Assembly: GCA_964568975.1 (NCBI GenBank)
Contig: CAZMSO010000014.1
Location: 12,609-76,608 of the forward strand
Direction: 5' to 3'
Length of the DNA: 64,000 nt
Source: CAZADA01 sp964568975
Lineage (GTDB): Bacteria; Pseudomonadota; Alphaproteobacteria; Caulobacterales; Maricaulaceae
Below, piece by piece: positions 15,678-24,157 of this stretch; position 1 is the first letter of the stretch, and each line of letters begins with the position of its first letter. The translations under genes and the position numbers were made by a program. The notes under the pieces were generated by a model, which worked only from the letters and a program-made list of their open reading frames with translations, was not told the DNA's origin and searched no databases.

Positions 15678-16579
15678 TTGGCGGCCTGGTCCTTTTCGGC
15701 GTTCAAAACGCAAGCGCGCCATTCCTCGCGCCGGAGGCGTCGGCCGCCGCGCCGTCGCCCTGGTTTGCGATCACCCACGGCGCGGCGCGCGCCATCGTCG
15801 CTCCAAGTCGCCCTGGCTCACTGGACGAGGGCGTGTCGCACGACGCCGCACGGGAGCCGAACGCCCCAACGCGCCACCAGGACCACGGCCCAGGACCCCG
15901 TCAGGGCCGACACGCGATGCTGCGTCATCACCGCATGGTGCTCGCCCTGTTCCAAGCCGCCCCGATCTTGCCCGCGCGGTTCAACAGCCGCTTTGACGGC
16001 GGCGTCAGCGCCGCGCGCCGCTGGCTCGACGCCCGCCATGACGAGATCCTTGCGCGGTTGGAGGCCGTGGCCGGCTGCGTGGAGGTGGGCTACCGGCTCA
16101 CGCCCATTCACGATCACGAAGCGCCGGCGGCTGAGCCTCCGGCGGTGCGCGGCGCTGACGCCTTAGGGGCGCTGACGGACGGCGCGCGCTATCTCCGCAC
16201 GCGCCGGGCCGCCCTGCACCGCGAAGCCTCCGCGGACGCTCAGATTGTCGCGGCCGCCGCGCGCCTCGAGCACGCGTTGGCGGGCGACGCGCGCGCTGTC
16301 ACTCAACGCTGGCGAGCCACGCCCGCCGCCGCAGGGGGCGTGGCCCTTGTGGGCGCTGTGCTCACGCCAGCACATCAAGCCGCCGCCATGATGACGCGCA
16401 TCGCCAAGGTGCAGTCCGCCCGCGCAGGAGTGCGCGTGACCGCCACTGGGCCTTACCCGCCCTACAGCTTCGCTGATCTCGACACGCCCTTGGAGCGGCC
16501 TGAGCCGGCGCGCGCGCGACCCGCGGCGCGCCAAACCCCCGCCGCTGGGCGCCGCCCTGTGGAGGAGCGCGCCGCATGA
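15674..16579 (+). CDS. GvpF/GvpL family protein (copy 4)
   Basis: This is a 301-residue GvpF/L protein. The family core appears as LRHHRMVLALFQAAPILPARF and GAVLTPAHQAAAMMTRIAK, and the closing strand as VTATGPYPPYSFADL. It has a long insertion (about residues 50-80, His/Pro/Gly rich) before the core helix, and a basic Ala/Pro tail. The ATG overlaps the gvpS stop (ATGA) and the stop overlaps gvpK (ATGA), showing tight coupling of gvpS, this gene and gvpK. A GGGGCGA sequence serves as Shine-Dalgarno. Confidence 0.82.
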   Translation: MIGGLVLFGVQNASAPFLAPEASAAAPSPWFAITHGAARAIVAPSRPGSLDEGVSHDAAREPNAPTRHQDHGPGPRQGRHAMLRHHRMVLALFQAAPILPARFNSRFDGGVSAARRWLDARHDEILARLEAVAGCVEVGYRLTPIHDHEAPAAEPPAVRGADALGALTDGARYLRTRRAALHREASADAQIVAAAARLEHALAGDARAVTQRWRATPAAAGGVALVGAVLTPAHQAAAMMTRIAKVQSARAGVRVTATGPYPPYSFADLDTPLERPEPARARPAARQTPAAGRRPVEERAA

Positions 16580-16959
16580 CCGGTCCCGATCCCCTAACGA
16601 CGCCCGGCCAAGACGCCTTCGCGATCAGCCTCGACCCGGAGGTCTGCGGTGAAGCGGTGATGGCCGCCGCGCGCGCAAGCTTCAACGGCGAGGGCGGCGA
16701 TCACCTTCAGATCAATCCCAAGACGGTGGAGAAGGACTTGGCCAAGCTCGTCCTGGCGCTGATGGAGTTCCTCCGCCAACTGATGGAGGCCCAAGCGATC
16801 CGGCGCATGGACGCGGGGCGCTTGACGGAAGACCAAGAGGAGGCCGTGGGCCTCACGCTGATGCGCGCGCGGGGGAAGATTGTGGATCTCGCGGGTGAGT
16901 TCGGTCTGTCGGAAGAGGATTTGACGCTTCATCTCGGGCCTTTGGGGCGGTTGGTGTGA
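16576..16959 (+). CDS. gvpK: Gas vesicle protein GvpK
   Basis: This 127-residue protein has the GvpK core: INPKTVEKDLAKLVLALMEF, LRQLMEAQAIRRMDAGRLTE, and QEEAVGLTLMRARGKIVDL, ending in the EEDLTLHLGPLG motif. GvpK is an essential helical assembly protein found in essentially all gas vesicle clusters. GGAGGAG is 6-10 bases before the ATG, which overlaps the previous stop by four bases. Length and order (gvpS, gvpL, gvpK) fit other proteobacterial clusters. Confidence 0.93.
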   Translation: MTGPDPLTTPGQDAFAISLDPEVCGEAVMAAARASFNGEGGDHLQINPKTVEKDLAKLVLALMEFLRQLMEAQAIRRMDAGRLTEDQEEAVGLTLMRARGKIVDLAGEFGLSEEDLTLHLGPLGRLV

Positions 16960-16993
16960 TGGCGGCGCGCGCATCCACGCCACGAGGGCGGCC

Positions 16994-19900
16994 ATGACGG
17001 CCGCCGCCTCCCCCCGCCGACGCCGACGCGGGCTGAGCGTGCACGTCGCGCCGACGGCCGCCGCGCTTGCGCCCGCCATCGCCGGCGTCGCGCTTGCCGG
17101 CTTAGCGCTGACGACGTTGACCCCCGTCGCTGACATCGAGGTGCTGCGCGCCGTCACCGGCCGCGCGGACGTCGCGGCCGTGATTGACCGCGTCGCGCAA
17201 GCCGACGCCGCCGTCGCGCGGGCCTATTGGGCCGCTCTTGCGCTTGCCGGCGCGTTGATCGCCACAGCCATCGGATTGTACGCCCTGTTCCGGCGCGTTC
17301 TTGCGCAATCTCTCCAAAACTTGGCGGATTCCGTCGTGGAAACCAGCCGCACTGACGAGGCCGCCGCGGTTTGGGGACGCGAGCGGGCCGATCCTCTCGG
17401 CGTGATCGCGCGCACGGTGGAGGTGATGCAATGGGAGCGCTTGCGCGCGCTCGCCGCCGCCGAAGCCGCCGAAACCCAAGGCCATGACGGCCAAGCCGAA
17501 GCGCTCACCAGCGCCGCCGCGAAAGCCGATCGCATCCAAGACGCGTTGTCGCGCAGCGTCACGGCGGTCTCCCAAACCTGCAATGATTTCCAGGGCGTGC
17601 TCGATCGCGCGGAAAAAGCGCTCAACCTCGCCTCCAACGCCGCCTGGGACGGCGCGACAGCTCAACGCGACACCATGAATGACGCGATCGCGGCGTTGCG
17701 CGTCATCGCCGACGATTTGGCCGCCGCGGCTCCGCGCGCTGGGGACGAGCCCGCGCCCGCGGCGCCTGAGCCGGACGAACTCGCCTCAGCGGCGGTCGAG
17801 CGCGCTTATCACGCCACCCTCGCTCACATTGAGAGCGATGACGCGGGGACCGCGACGGGGACGCCGACAGGCGCGCCGGCGCACGCGCTCGACGACGCCG
17901 TCGCCGCGCTCGAAAGCTTGGCCGCGACGCTCACCCGCGAAACTGAAGCCAGCGCCGACGCCGCACGCGCCCTCACAGCCCAAGCAGCCGCCTTCGCCAA
18001 CGACGCCCAGGACGCCGCGCACCACACCACCGCGCTCGCCCACGCGCTCGCGAGCGCTGACGCCCATGCCGGACGGTTGGCGGGAGACGCCGACGCCTTC
18101 GCCGCGCGGATGGCCGACCATCTCACTGTCCTCAGCGCCGCCACGCCCTTAAGCCCCGGGTCGCCGTCCGCGGACGGCGACGTCGCGCAGTCCGATCGCT
18201 TGGCGGAGCTTCTCGCCACCGCGAGCCGGCTGACGGAAAACCTCGCTGCAGCGGCTGACCGCGTGACGTCCGCATCCGACACAACGCTCAACGCCGCGCT
18301 GGGCGCGAACCCCGCCGACGCCGACCCGCGCTTAGAGGACGCAATCGCACGCTTGGAGGCGCTCATGGCGTCCCTGAGCGCCGCGGATGGGGAGCCGGCG
18401 CGCCTTGACGCGTCTGCGCTTGACGCCGTCCTTGCCCCGCAGTTTGCGCCGGTGACCGCGCGGTTGGACGCCATCGCTGAGACCCTCGCCAGCGCCCCCG
18501 CGCCCGCGAGCCCGGAAGCCTTGGAAGCTGTCGTGGCGCCGATGACGCGCACGATCCTCGCCCGGTTTGAGGCGATCACGACAGCCCTTGACAGCATCGC
18601 TGACGGGGTCGGCGCGGTGTCGACCCGCGCCTTCGGCCTCACCCCCGATGACCTCCAAGGGCTCCAAGCGGATCTTCACGTCATCAAGACTTTGTCCGCG
18701 AGTTTCGACGACAGTCTCACTGCGGCCGCGCGCGGCCTGAAATCCCACCTGGCGGACGCCGCCGATCAGGCCGCCGCCACCACCGCCGAGAGGGTGACGC
18801 AGCTCATGAAGACCACCCAAGCCTCCGTCAGCGACACAGTGTCGTCCGCGGTGCGCGCCGCGGCCCCGACTCCCAGCGACGTCGCCGAAGAATTGGAGCG
18901 CCGTTTGAACGCGCGCCTGGCCCCGCTGACGCGCCTCGACGCCCTGGCCGCGCAAGTGAAGCTTGTTGAGGACCGCCTCGCCCACTTGAACGCGCCGGCG
19001 GCGCCGGTGGCCGCCGATGAAGTGGCGCAGCGCGTGGGCGAAGCGTTGGAGGCCCGCCTCGAGGCCGCCCTTGGCGCTCTGCAAACGACGGCCGCCAAGC
19101 TCGACGCACACCACACTGACGCCGCGCGCGAGGACGCTGCGCCGCGCTTTGATGCGGAACGCTCAAGCTTCCGGCGCATGGCGGTGGCTTTTGAACTTGT
19201 GCTGCGCGACGTCAACGCCCACGCCGCGCGCTTGGCGGAGGCGGTGGGGCGCGTCGAGGAAGGCGCAACGCCCGCGCCCGCGGCGCAGTCCGCGTCGGCC
19301 GAGGCGGCCCAAGACAGCGCAGGGTTCGACGCCCTGCGCAGCGCGATTGCGGATGTGGAAGCCCGTCTCCTCGAGGCCGTACGCGACGCGCGCGCCCCCG
19401 CCCGCGCCGGCGGCCATGACGACGACGCCCAGGACGCAGCCGCCGACGCCGCCAGCCAGGATGAGTGCGCCGACGTCCCGGTCTTTGAAGCGGGGCGTGA
19501 CAGCTTCCAGCGCTTAGTGGTCGGGTTCCGCCATGTGTTGAGAGAACTCGGCGCGCAGGCCGACGCGTTGCGCGACGTCGTCGACGCCGCGCGCACGCCG
19601 GCCGCCGCGCCCACGGCCCCTGCTGCGCCTGAGGCTCTGGAGGGCGAAGTGCTGCCGCCCGCGCCGGCGCCATCCAGCGACGCGCGCGGCCATGATCAGG
19701 AGGCTGCTGCAGCCCTTGAACCTTTCGCCGCGGACCGCGCATCCATGCAGCGCGTCGTCATCGGCTTCCGCCACGCTTTGCGCCGGCTGGACGAAGAAAC
19801 GGACACGCTCCACGACACCATTGCACGGTTGAAGGGCGACGACGCCGGCGGCCTCTCCGGCCCGTCCTTCGCCGCCTTCGAAGAGCGGCTGAGCGAACTC

Positions 19901-20329
19901 CTTAAAGCTGTTCAAGCGGCCGCTAACGCCGGCGGAACAGCCGACGCCGCCGCTTCAGCGCCCGAGGCGAATGGCGAGCTCGCCGCCAGCGCGACCACGA
20001 CGGTGTTGCGCGCTATTGACCGTCTGTCCGCGCGCGCGGCCACCCTCAACGACGCCGTGGCGCGCCAAGGCGAGGTGCTGCGGTCGGTGATCGAAGGCGC
20101 AGAGGACAATCTCGGCGACAAGGCCGAGCATTTGGTCGAGCGGCTTGAACGGGCCGCCCGCGACGCGCGCGCCCACACCACGGAATTCCTCGCCATTGCT
20201 GCGGCGTTGAGCCGTGATCTCGACGAGGCCCGCGACGCATCGTGGACCGAGGAGCCCGCGCCAACGCCCCACGCCGCCGTCGCCGCGCGCGCTAAGCGGC
20301 GCATTACTCAGCGCCGCCGCGCCTCATAG
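16994..20329 (+). CDS. 1111-residue membrane coiled-coil protein with three-fold repeat
   Basis: I do not recognise a named family. An Arg-rich start is followed by two membrane segments (about 23-43 and 79-98) flanking a short extracytoplasmic loop, the topology of a chemoreceptor. Residues about 99-150 resemble a HAMP-like linker. From 150 onward the protein is an Ala-rich, heptad-patterned coiled coil with many TA/DA turns and no receptor hairpin tip. Near the end three homologous blocks begin at Phe719, Phe831 and Phe911, sharing F-x-A-x-R-x-S-[FM]-x-R-[MLV] followed by [AG]F-x-x-[VA]LR. The C-terminus is basic. It follows gvpK by 34 bases on the same strand, so it is probably part of the gas vesicle regulon; tethering vesicles to the membrane is one possibility. 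Confidence 0.8.
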   Translation: MTAAASPRRRRRGLSVHVAPTAAALAPAIAGVALAGLALTTLTPVADIEVLRAVTGRADVAAVIDRVAQADAAVARAYWAALALAGALIATAIGLYALFRRVLAQSLQNLADSVVETSRTDEAAAVWGRERADPLGVIARTVEVMQWERLRALAAAEAAETQGHDGQAEALTSAAAKADRIQDALSRSVTAVSQTCNDFQGVLDRAEKALNLASNAAWDGATAQRDTMNDAIAALRVIADDLAAAAPRAGDEPAPAAPEPDELASAAVERAYHATLAHIESDDAGTATGTPTGAPAHALDDAVAALESLAATLTRETEASADAARALTAQAAAFANDAQDAAHHTTALAHALASADAHAGRLAGDADAFAARMADHLTVLSAATPLSPGSPSADGDVAQSDRLAELLATASRLTENLAAAADRVTSASDTTLNAALGANPADADPRLEDAIARLEALMASLSAADGEPARLDASALDAVLAPQFAPVTARLDAIAETLASAPAPASPEALEAVVAPMTRTILARFEAITTALDSIADGVGAVSTRAFGLTPDDLQGLQADLHVIKTLSASFDDSLTAAARGLKSHLADAADQAAATTAERVTQLMKTTQASVSDTVSSAVRAAAPTPSDVAEELERRLNARLAPLTRLDALAAQVKLVEDRLAHLNAPAAPVAADEVAQRVGEALEARLEAALGALQTTAAKLDAHHTDAAREDAAPRFDAERSSFRRMAVAFELVLRDVNAHAARLAEAVGRVEEGATPAPAAQSASAEAAQDSAGFDALRSAIADVEARLLEAVRDARAPARAGGHDDDAQDAAADAASQDECADVPVFEAGRDSFQRLVVGFRHVLRELGAQADALRDVVDAARTPAAAPTAPAAPEALEGEVLPPAPAPSSDARGHDQEAAAALEPFAADRASMQRVVIGFRHALRRLDEETDTLHDTIARLKGDDAGGLSGPSFAAFEERLSELLKAVQAAANAGGTADAAASAPEANGELAASATTTVLRAIDRLSARAATLNDAVARQGEVLRSVIEGAEDNLGDKAEHLVERLERAARDARAHTTEFLAIAAALSRDLDEARDASWTEEPAPTPHAAVAARAKRRITQRRRAS

Positions 20330-20399
20330 GCCCGCCGCGCAGCCCTTCTGGGCCCGGCCCGCCGACACTGCGCGCGCAGCGAAGGATCCCGGGAGCAGG

Positions 20400-20435
20400 G
20401 GTCAGGGGCGAGGTCGGGGGCGCGGTCAGGGGCGG
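20400..20435. repeat. Three 12-bp tandem units in convergent intergenic region
   Basis: Units GGTCAGGGGCGA, GGTCGGGGGCGC and GGTCAGGGGCGG follow each other without gaps. They lie in the 198 bases between the convergent ends of the coiled-coil gene and pcl. No poly-T terminator is visible here; the rest of the interval is plain GC-rich sequence. Confidence 0.6.
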
Positions 20436-20527
20436 GAACGGCGGCGATCGCGCGCACCTCCCTCACGCGGGCGGGCGCAGGAGCCGGCCCACGAGAGCCA
20501 CATCGTCGCATGGCGGGGACACGCGCC

Positions 20528-21805
20528 TCAGCCGGCTGCGTCGTCGACGGACCAATCGCAGGGCTTTCCCATCGCGTTGACGGGCAGAGCCGAACCGAAG
20601 CGGTAGGAGGCCGGGCGCGCCGGCGCTGGCAAACGCGCTGCGCAATGCGCATCAAGGGACGCCGCGGCGTCGTCTGGGGACGCGCCATCACGCCACACCA
20701 CAAACGCCTTTAAGCGCGCACGCCCCGCGCCGCGCCCCGCCTCATCCACGCGCACCGCTGCGGCGGTCACGTCAGGATGGTCGCACAGCACCGCGCGCAC
20801 CTGATCGGGAAAGACATTAACGCCGCCGATTTGCACCGCCCCGTCGCGCCGCTTCAGAGGCCGGAAATGGCGATCGCCCTCCCAAGCCAAGTGATCGGGC
20901 GTCGGCGTCGCGCACTCACTGTCGGGGCGCGAGCGGATGAGGCCGTCCGTCCCATCGCGGCGCCAATACTCCATGAGCGTGAAGGGCGCCTGCGGGTCAC
21001 AGCGCCAGCCAACGCCGGCCGTCTCCGATGAGCCGTAGACTTCCGTCAACTGCGCCAGCCCGGCGTCGCGCACCGCCGCAGCCAGCTCCGGCGGCGTCGG
21101 CGCGCCGGAACTCACCCCCTCCACGCCGGAGGCGAAGCGTGCGCCGCCGCTGAGCATATGCGCCCACACAAACGGCGTCGCAACAATCACATCCCCGGCT
21201 GCGGCCCGGCGCGCGACGGCGCTCGGCGGCCAGGCCCGCGCGTCCACGAGTTCCGCCCCAAGCCGCTCAGGCAGCATCACAGTGAACAAGAACCCATAGA
21301 TGTGATGGGGCGGCGCGCAAGCGAGGATGCGCCGCGCGGAGCTAAAGAGCCCGGCCCACACCGCAACCTCCTCATCGAGCGCGGCCATGGCGTGCGTGAT
21401 CGCTTTCGGCGCGCCGGTGCTGCCCGAGCTTTGGAACGTCACGGCCGTCCACGCGTCGCGCAAGGGCGGCCGAAAGCTCGCGGCGACAATCTCCGCCCAC
21501 TCCCCCAAACTCCGGCGCACAAGGAGGTAATCCTCAGCCCCCGTTTCGTGGAGGCCAAAGAATTGGTTGACCCGCTCAACAATGGCTAAGCGCGCAAGGC
21601 TGTCCACGCCAAGCCCGCCCGCCTCCTCGTCAACGGTGGCGGTGTCCGGCCATGCGGATGCATCCGCGGCGGGAACGGCGCGTCCGCGCTGGAGGCCAAG
21701 TTCCTCGGCCGTCAGCGCGCGCAGGAGCCGGCCCAACACGCCGAGGTCTTGCGCCAGGGCGCAGGCGGTGTGCGCCGGCGCCGGTGTGTCGTTGCACATC
21801 GCCAT
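20528..21805 (-). CDS. pcl: p-Coumaryl:CoA ligase for PYP chromophore activation
   Basis: This adenylate-forming enzyme (425 residues) should convert p-coumarate, ATP and CoA to p-coumaryl-CoA, the donor for PYP. The P-loop-like motif is FQSSGSTGAPKAITH, the A5 motif YGSSETAGVGW, the hinge region KRRDGAVQIGGVNVFP, and the C-terminal catalytic lysine lies in NAMGKPCDW. It is shorter than plant 4CL (about 540). Residues 55-110 (GVDSLARLAIVERVNQFFGL, RRSLGEWAEIV) look like helices II-IV of an acyl carrier domain, including the DSL serine. A GGGGGACG precedes the ATG. It is the last gene of the leftward pyp group, 102 bases after paralogue P1. Confidence 0.88.
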   Translation of the reverse strand: MAMCNDTPAPAHTACALAQDLGVLGRLLRALTAEELGLQRGRAVPAADASAWPDTATVDEEAGGLGVDSLARLAIVERVNQFFGLHETGAEDYLLVRRSLGEWAEIVAASFRPPLRDAWTAVTFQSSGSTGAPKAITHAMAALDEEVAVWAGLFSSARRILACAPPHHIYGFLFTVMLPERLGAELVDARAWPPSAVARRAAAGDVIVATPFVWAHMLSGGARFASGVEGVSSGAPTPPELAAAVRDAGLAQLTEVYGSSETAGVGWRCDPQAPFTLMEYWRRDGTDGLIRSRPDSECATPTPDHLAWEGDRHFRPLKRRDGAVQIGGVNVFPDQVRAVLCDHPDVTAAAVRVDEAGRGAGRARLKAFVVWRDGASPDDAAASLDAHCAARLPAPARPASYRFGSALPVNAMGKPCDWSVDDAAG

Positions 21806-21907
21806 CGCTCGTCCCCCAACGCGTCATGGCCGCGTCGCGGCGGTCGCCAGCGACGCGGCCCTGATGCGCGCGTCATCATTCAGTCCCGCGGCCAGGGCCG
21901 CGAGAGC

Positions 21908-22408
21908 TCAACCGCGATCAAGCTCGTAAAGGATCTCGCCCACGAGTTGACGGAATTGTCGACGCGCCTCGCCGATCCGCAAGCGCAGCGACGCCGCGTG
22001 CAAGCCAAGCTCCGCCAACGGCACGCTGTCATCATCGACCGGCAAGTCCACGCGAATGTCCACCGCCGCGTCATACGTCTCCAGCAAGTGCATGGCGTCG
22101 TCGAAGGTGTCCACGGTGAACACCGTAAAGCGGTCCTTGTCGCCATCGCGCTTTGTGAAGTGGCGCACGTCGACCACGAATTTCTGGTTGCTCGTGCGGA
22201 AAATGTTGAGCTCGTACCAAAAGGGCGCGCCCGGGCCGAAACTCATCGCCGTGCACAATTCGATCCCGGAGAACCGCACCGGCCGGCCGCCCGTGCGGCG
22301 CAGCGTGATGGAGTTGCCCGAAGGCCCGGCGCTCACCGGGCTCGGAGGCACGCTTCCGGCGTCAGCGCCGGCAGCGGCCGCGTTGTCATAGGCCGTCATC
22401 TGAGACAT
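21908..22408 (-). CDS. PYP-cluster paralogue P1, unknown function
   Basis: This is a soluble-looking protein of 166 residues without signal or membrane segments. After a disordered 33-residue start it shows RRTGGRPVRFSG (37-48), FWYEL (63-67), an acidic-hydrophobic DTFDDAMHLLETYD (100-113) and a C-terminal helix with LRLRIGEARRQFRQLVGEIL (141-160). The same elements in the same order occur in the products at 22436-23047 and 24158-24640, so the three genes are paralogues. AAGGAC precedes the ATG at 22408. It lies 27 bases after P2 and 102 bases before pcl. Function unknown; position suggests a partner or output of PYP. Confidence 0.75.
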   Translation of the reverse strand: MSQMTAYDNAAAAGADAGSVPPSPVSAGPSGNSITLRRTGGRPVRFSGIELCTAMSFGPGAPFWYELNIFRTSNQKFVVDVRHFTKRDGDKDRFTVFTVDTFDDAMHLLETYDAAVDIRVDLPVDDDSVPLAELGLHAASLRLRIGEARRQFRQLVGEILYELDRG

Positions 22409-22435
22409 GAAGTCAGTCCTTATCGTGTGTGCTGA

Positions 22436-23047
22436 TCATTGCGCCGGCGGGCCGCCGCGTTGCAGAGCGTTGTCGTGAGGGATGAGGGTGGCGAACTCGG
22501 CCCGTGCGGCCTCGCACGCGCCGGCGTAAGCCTGCGCCGCCTCCATCATCGCCTCGCCCGTCACCCCCCCTTCCAGGAGGGCGCGCGGCGGTGCGGCCGT
22601 CGACACAGGATCGTAGCGCGCGAGGAACGCATCGAGTTCGTCGCCATCGCGCACCAGCGCCGCGGTGTAGTGCACACCCAGCGCGCCGTGCCGGCTGATG
22701 CTCGCCGCCGCCGTCCCGTCCGACCCCAGATAGAGGGCCAGCTCAAACCACGTCCTCTGCGACGCTTGGCGACGCGTGCTGCGCCGCGCCACGGCCATGC
22801 CGTAAAACGCCAACGGACGCGCGCCGTCGCGCCGCAAGCGCCACACGCGCAAAGGCGGCGTGCGCGGCGTCGGCGAGACGCTCACCCGGGGCGCGCCGCC
22901 CGCCGCCGCCGTCGGGGCGACGACCGCGGGTGAAGGCGCATCCGGCTCCGCCGCCCGCTCCACGTGCTTTTTCGCGCCTTGATAGGCCCGATAAAGCTCC
23001 CGCAGAGCCGGCTGAACGCTGACGCTGAACGCCGATTGAGCTGACAT
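22436..23047 (-). CDS. PYP-cluster paralogue P2, unknown function
   Basis: This 203-residue protein is the longest of the three paralogues because of a helical and Pro/Ala-rich N-terminal region (1-65). The shared elements follow: RRDGARPLAFYG (72-83), TWFEL (99-103), DELDAFLARYDP (136-147) and the closing amphipathic helix with AQAYAGACEAARAEFATLI (171-189). It starts 50 bases downstream of the pyp stop on the same strand. No catalytic motif is visible. The start at 23047 has only a weak Shine-Dalgarno (CGGATC), so a slightly different start is possible. Confidence 0.72.
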   Translation of the reverse strand: MSAQSAFSVSVQPALRELYRAYQGAKKHVERAAEPDAPSPAVVAPTAAAGGAPRVSVSPTPRTPPLRVWRLRRDGARPLAFYGMAVARRSTRRQASQRTWFELALYLGSDGTAAASISRHGALGVHYTAALVRDGDELDAFLARYDPVSTAAPPRALLEGGVTGEAMMEAAQAYAGACEAARAEFATLIPHDNALQRGGPPAQ

Positions 23048-23097
23048 GCGATCCGTGATCCGAGCTGAGGCGATCCCAAACGCCCGCGATGCGTGGG

Positions 23098-23472
23098 TTA
23101 CGCGCGCTTGACGAACAACCAGCAGGTTTGACCGTCCGGAGCAGATTTCAGGTGGATGCGCACCTGCACCGGCTTCATTTTGTACTCGAACTCATAGTCA
23201 AACAGGGTATTGATTTGACCGCTCTTGTAAAACTTCAAAAACTCACCGTGAAAGCGCTTGCCTTTCGCGCACGGCGCAATGTCGTTGAAGAAGTTTTTGC
23301 CGATCACATCCGACGGGTCGCGACCCGCAATCAGGCCTTCCGCCTGGTTGTACTTTTGGATGTTGCCTTGGCGGTCCAGAAGGATCGCGCCAAAGGGCAG
23401 GGTCTCGGCGCGGTTCGGTTCGCGCTGAAGGATGTTGTCGACGTCTTGGCTGCCGAAGGGGATGATTTCCAT
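23098..23472 (-). CDS. pyp: Photoactive yellow protein
   Basis: This is a 124-residue PAS-fold blue-light receptor that binds p-coumaric acid by a thioester. Chromophore residues are visible: Cys68 in NDIAPCAKG, Tyr41 and Glu45 in YNQAEG, and Arg51, equivalent to Cys69, Tyr42, Glu46 and Arg52 of Halorhodospira PYP. Ala49 replaces Thr50. The core GKNFFNDIAPC and the end CWLFVKRA are close to Rhodobacter capsulatus PYP (MEIIPFG start, APCAKGKRFHGEFLKF), a group reported to have an extra short-wavelength absorption form. AGGAGAG precedes the ATG. The gene and its upstream neighbour look less GC-rich than the gas vesicle genes. tal and pcl, needed to make and activate the chromophore, are both in this window. 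Confidence 0.96.
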   Translation of the reverse strand: MEIIPFGSQDVDNILQREPNRAETLPFGAILLDRQGNIQKYNQAEGLIAGRDPSDVIGKNFFNDIAPCAKGKRFHGEFLKFYKSGQINTLFDYEFEYKMKPVQVRIHLKSAPDGQTCWLFVKRA

Positions 23473-23544
23473 GACACGTCTCTCCTGGCGTGTAAGCAGG
23501 CGTGGGTGATGTCCAACGCCAAAACAAACAGATGTGTGTGAGCG

Positions 23545-23949
23545 CTACTTTTGATCAGCGAGGAACGAGTCATTCCGCGTCATGGACATGTCATGCACGC
23601 GCTCCACGAATTGGTTATGGTTGTCTTCGCGTCCGTCGCGCGACACCCACCGATAGTCAGTGTCACCCATCGACACTAAGCATTGCGGCATCGCTTCGAA
23701 CCGCGACCGGGCGTCATATTTCGCGGAATCCAACTCGATTGACGCGCTTTCTTCGCCGAATTCCTGGAGCATCGACAATTCTTCGATTGTGCCATCGCTG
23801 CGGAGCTTCTCCGTCTGCTGCACAATCTCGGCGGCCGCCTCGAGCACCCACTCCGCATACGGACCACGAACAACCAGGCCCAACTCCGGATAGGCGAACT
23901 CAAATCGGCCGGACGACTTTGTCAGGCTCCCAATAGCCTCTTTCGACAT
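23545..23949 (-). CDS. Unknown protein encoded just upstream of pyp
   Basis: This 134-residue protein is of unknown family. It begins MSKEAIGSLTKSSGRFEF, has an acidic, mainly helical middle with IVQQTEKL and LSMLQEFGEESASIEL, and a charged C-terminal third including RWVSRDGREDNHNQFVERV. No signal peptide or membrane segment is seen. An ATG at 23955 is possible, but GAGGAG is nine bases before the ATG at 23949, which is preferred. It is 72 bases upstream of pyp on the same strand and shares pyp's lower GC, so the two are probably cotranscribed and may have travelled together. It does not belong to the P1-P3 family. Confidence 0.7.
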   Translation of the reverse strand: MSKEAIGSLTKSSGRFEFAYPELGLVVRGPYAEWVLEAAAEIVQQTEKLRSDGTIEELSMLQEFGEESASIELDSAKYDARSRFEAMPQCLVSMGDTDYRWVSRDGREDNHNQFVERVHDMSMTRNDSFLADQK

Positions 23950-23985
23950 AGGCATCCACTCCTCGTAGACTGCAAACCATCTTGA

Positions 23986-24135
23986 GATGTCTCGTCAATT
24001 GTTGCGATCACGCCTTGTGGTGAGCCGCCTTTGATTTGACTGTCATCGGATATCAGAGCAAGATTTCCGAACATTGAAGCAAACCTCCGAGACATCGGGG
24101 GCGGGACTTCATTCATTCGACATGTCTGTTAACAG
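23986..24135. promoter_or_regulatory. Palindrome-rich region upstream of the pyp gene group
   Basis: GATGTCTC occurs on the plus strand at 23986-23993 and on the minus strand at 24089-24096, the latter inside CCGA-GACA-TCGG. Two perfect palindromes follow: GACATGTC at 24119-24126 and CTGTTAACAG at 24126-24135. The interval 23950-24157 separates P3 from the 134-residue gene and is the most likely site of a promoter for the 134-residue/pyp/P2/P1/pcl group. No clear -35/-10 pair was found. Confidence 0.35.
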
Positions 24136-24157
24136 CGCTGAGGCGGCGCGCTTCCGC

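Noticed and set aside
23922..24116. Small minus-strand open frame of 64 codons upstream of pyp
   Set aside because: It overlaps the start of the 134-residue gene in another frame, has no good Shine-Dalgarno and reads through the probable control region.
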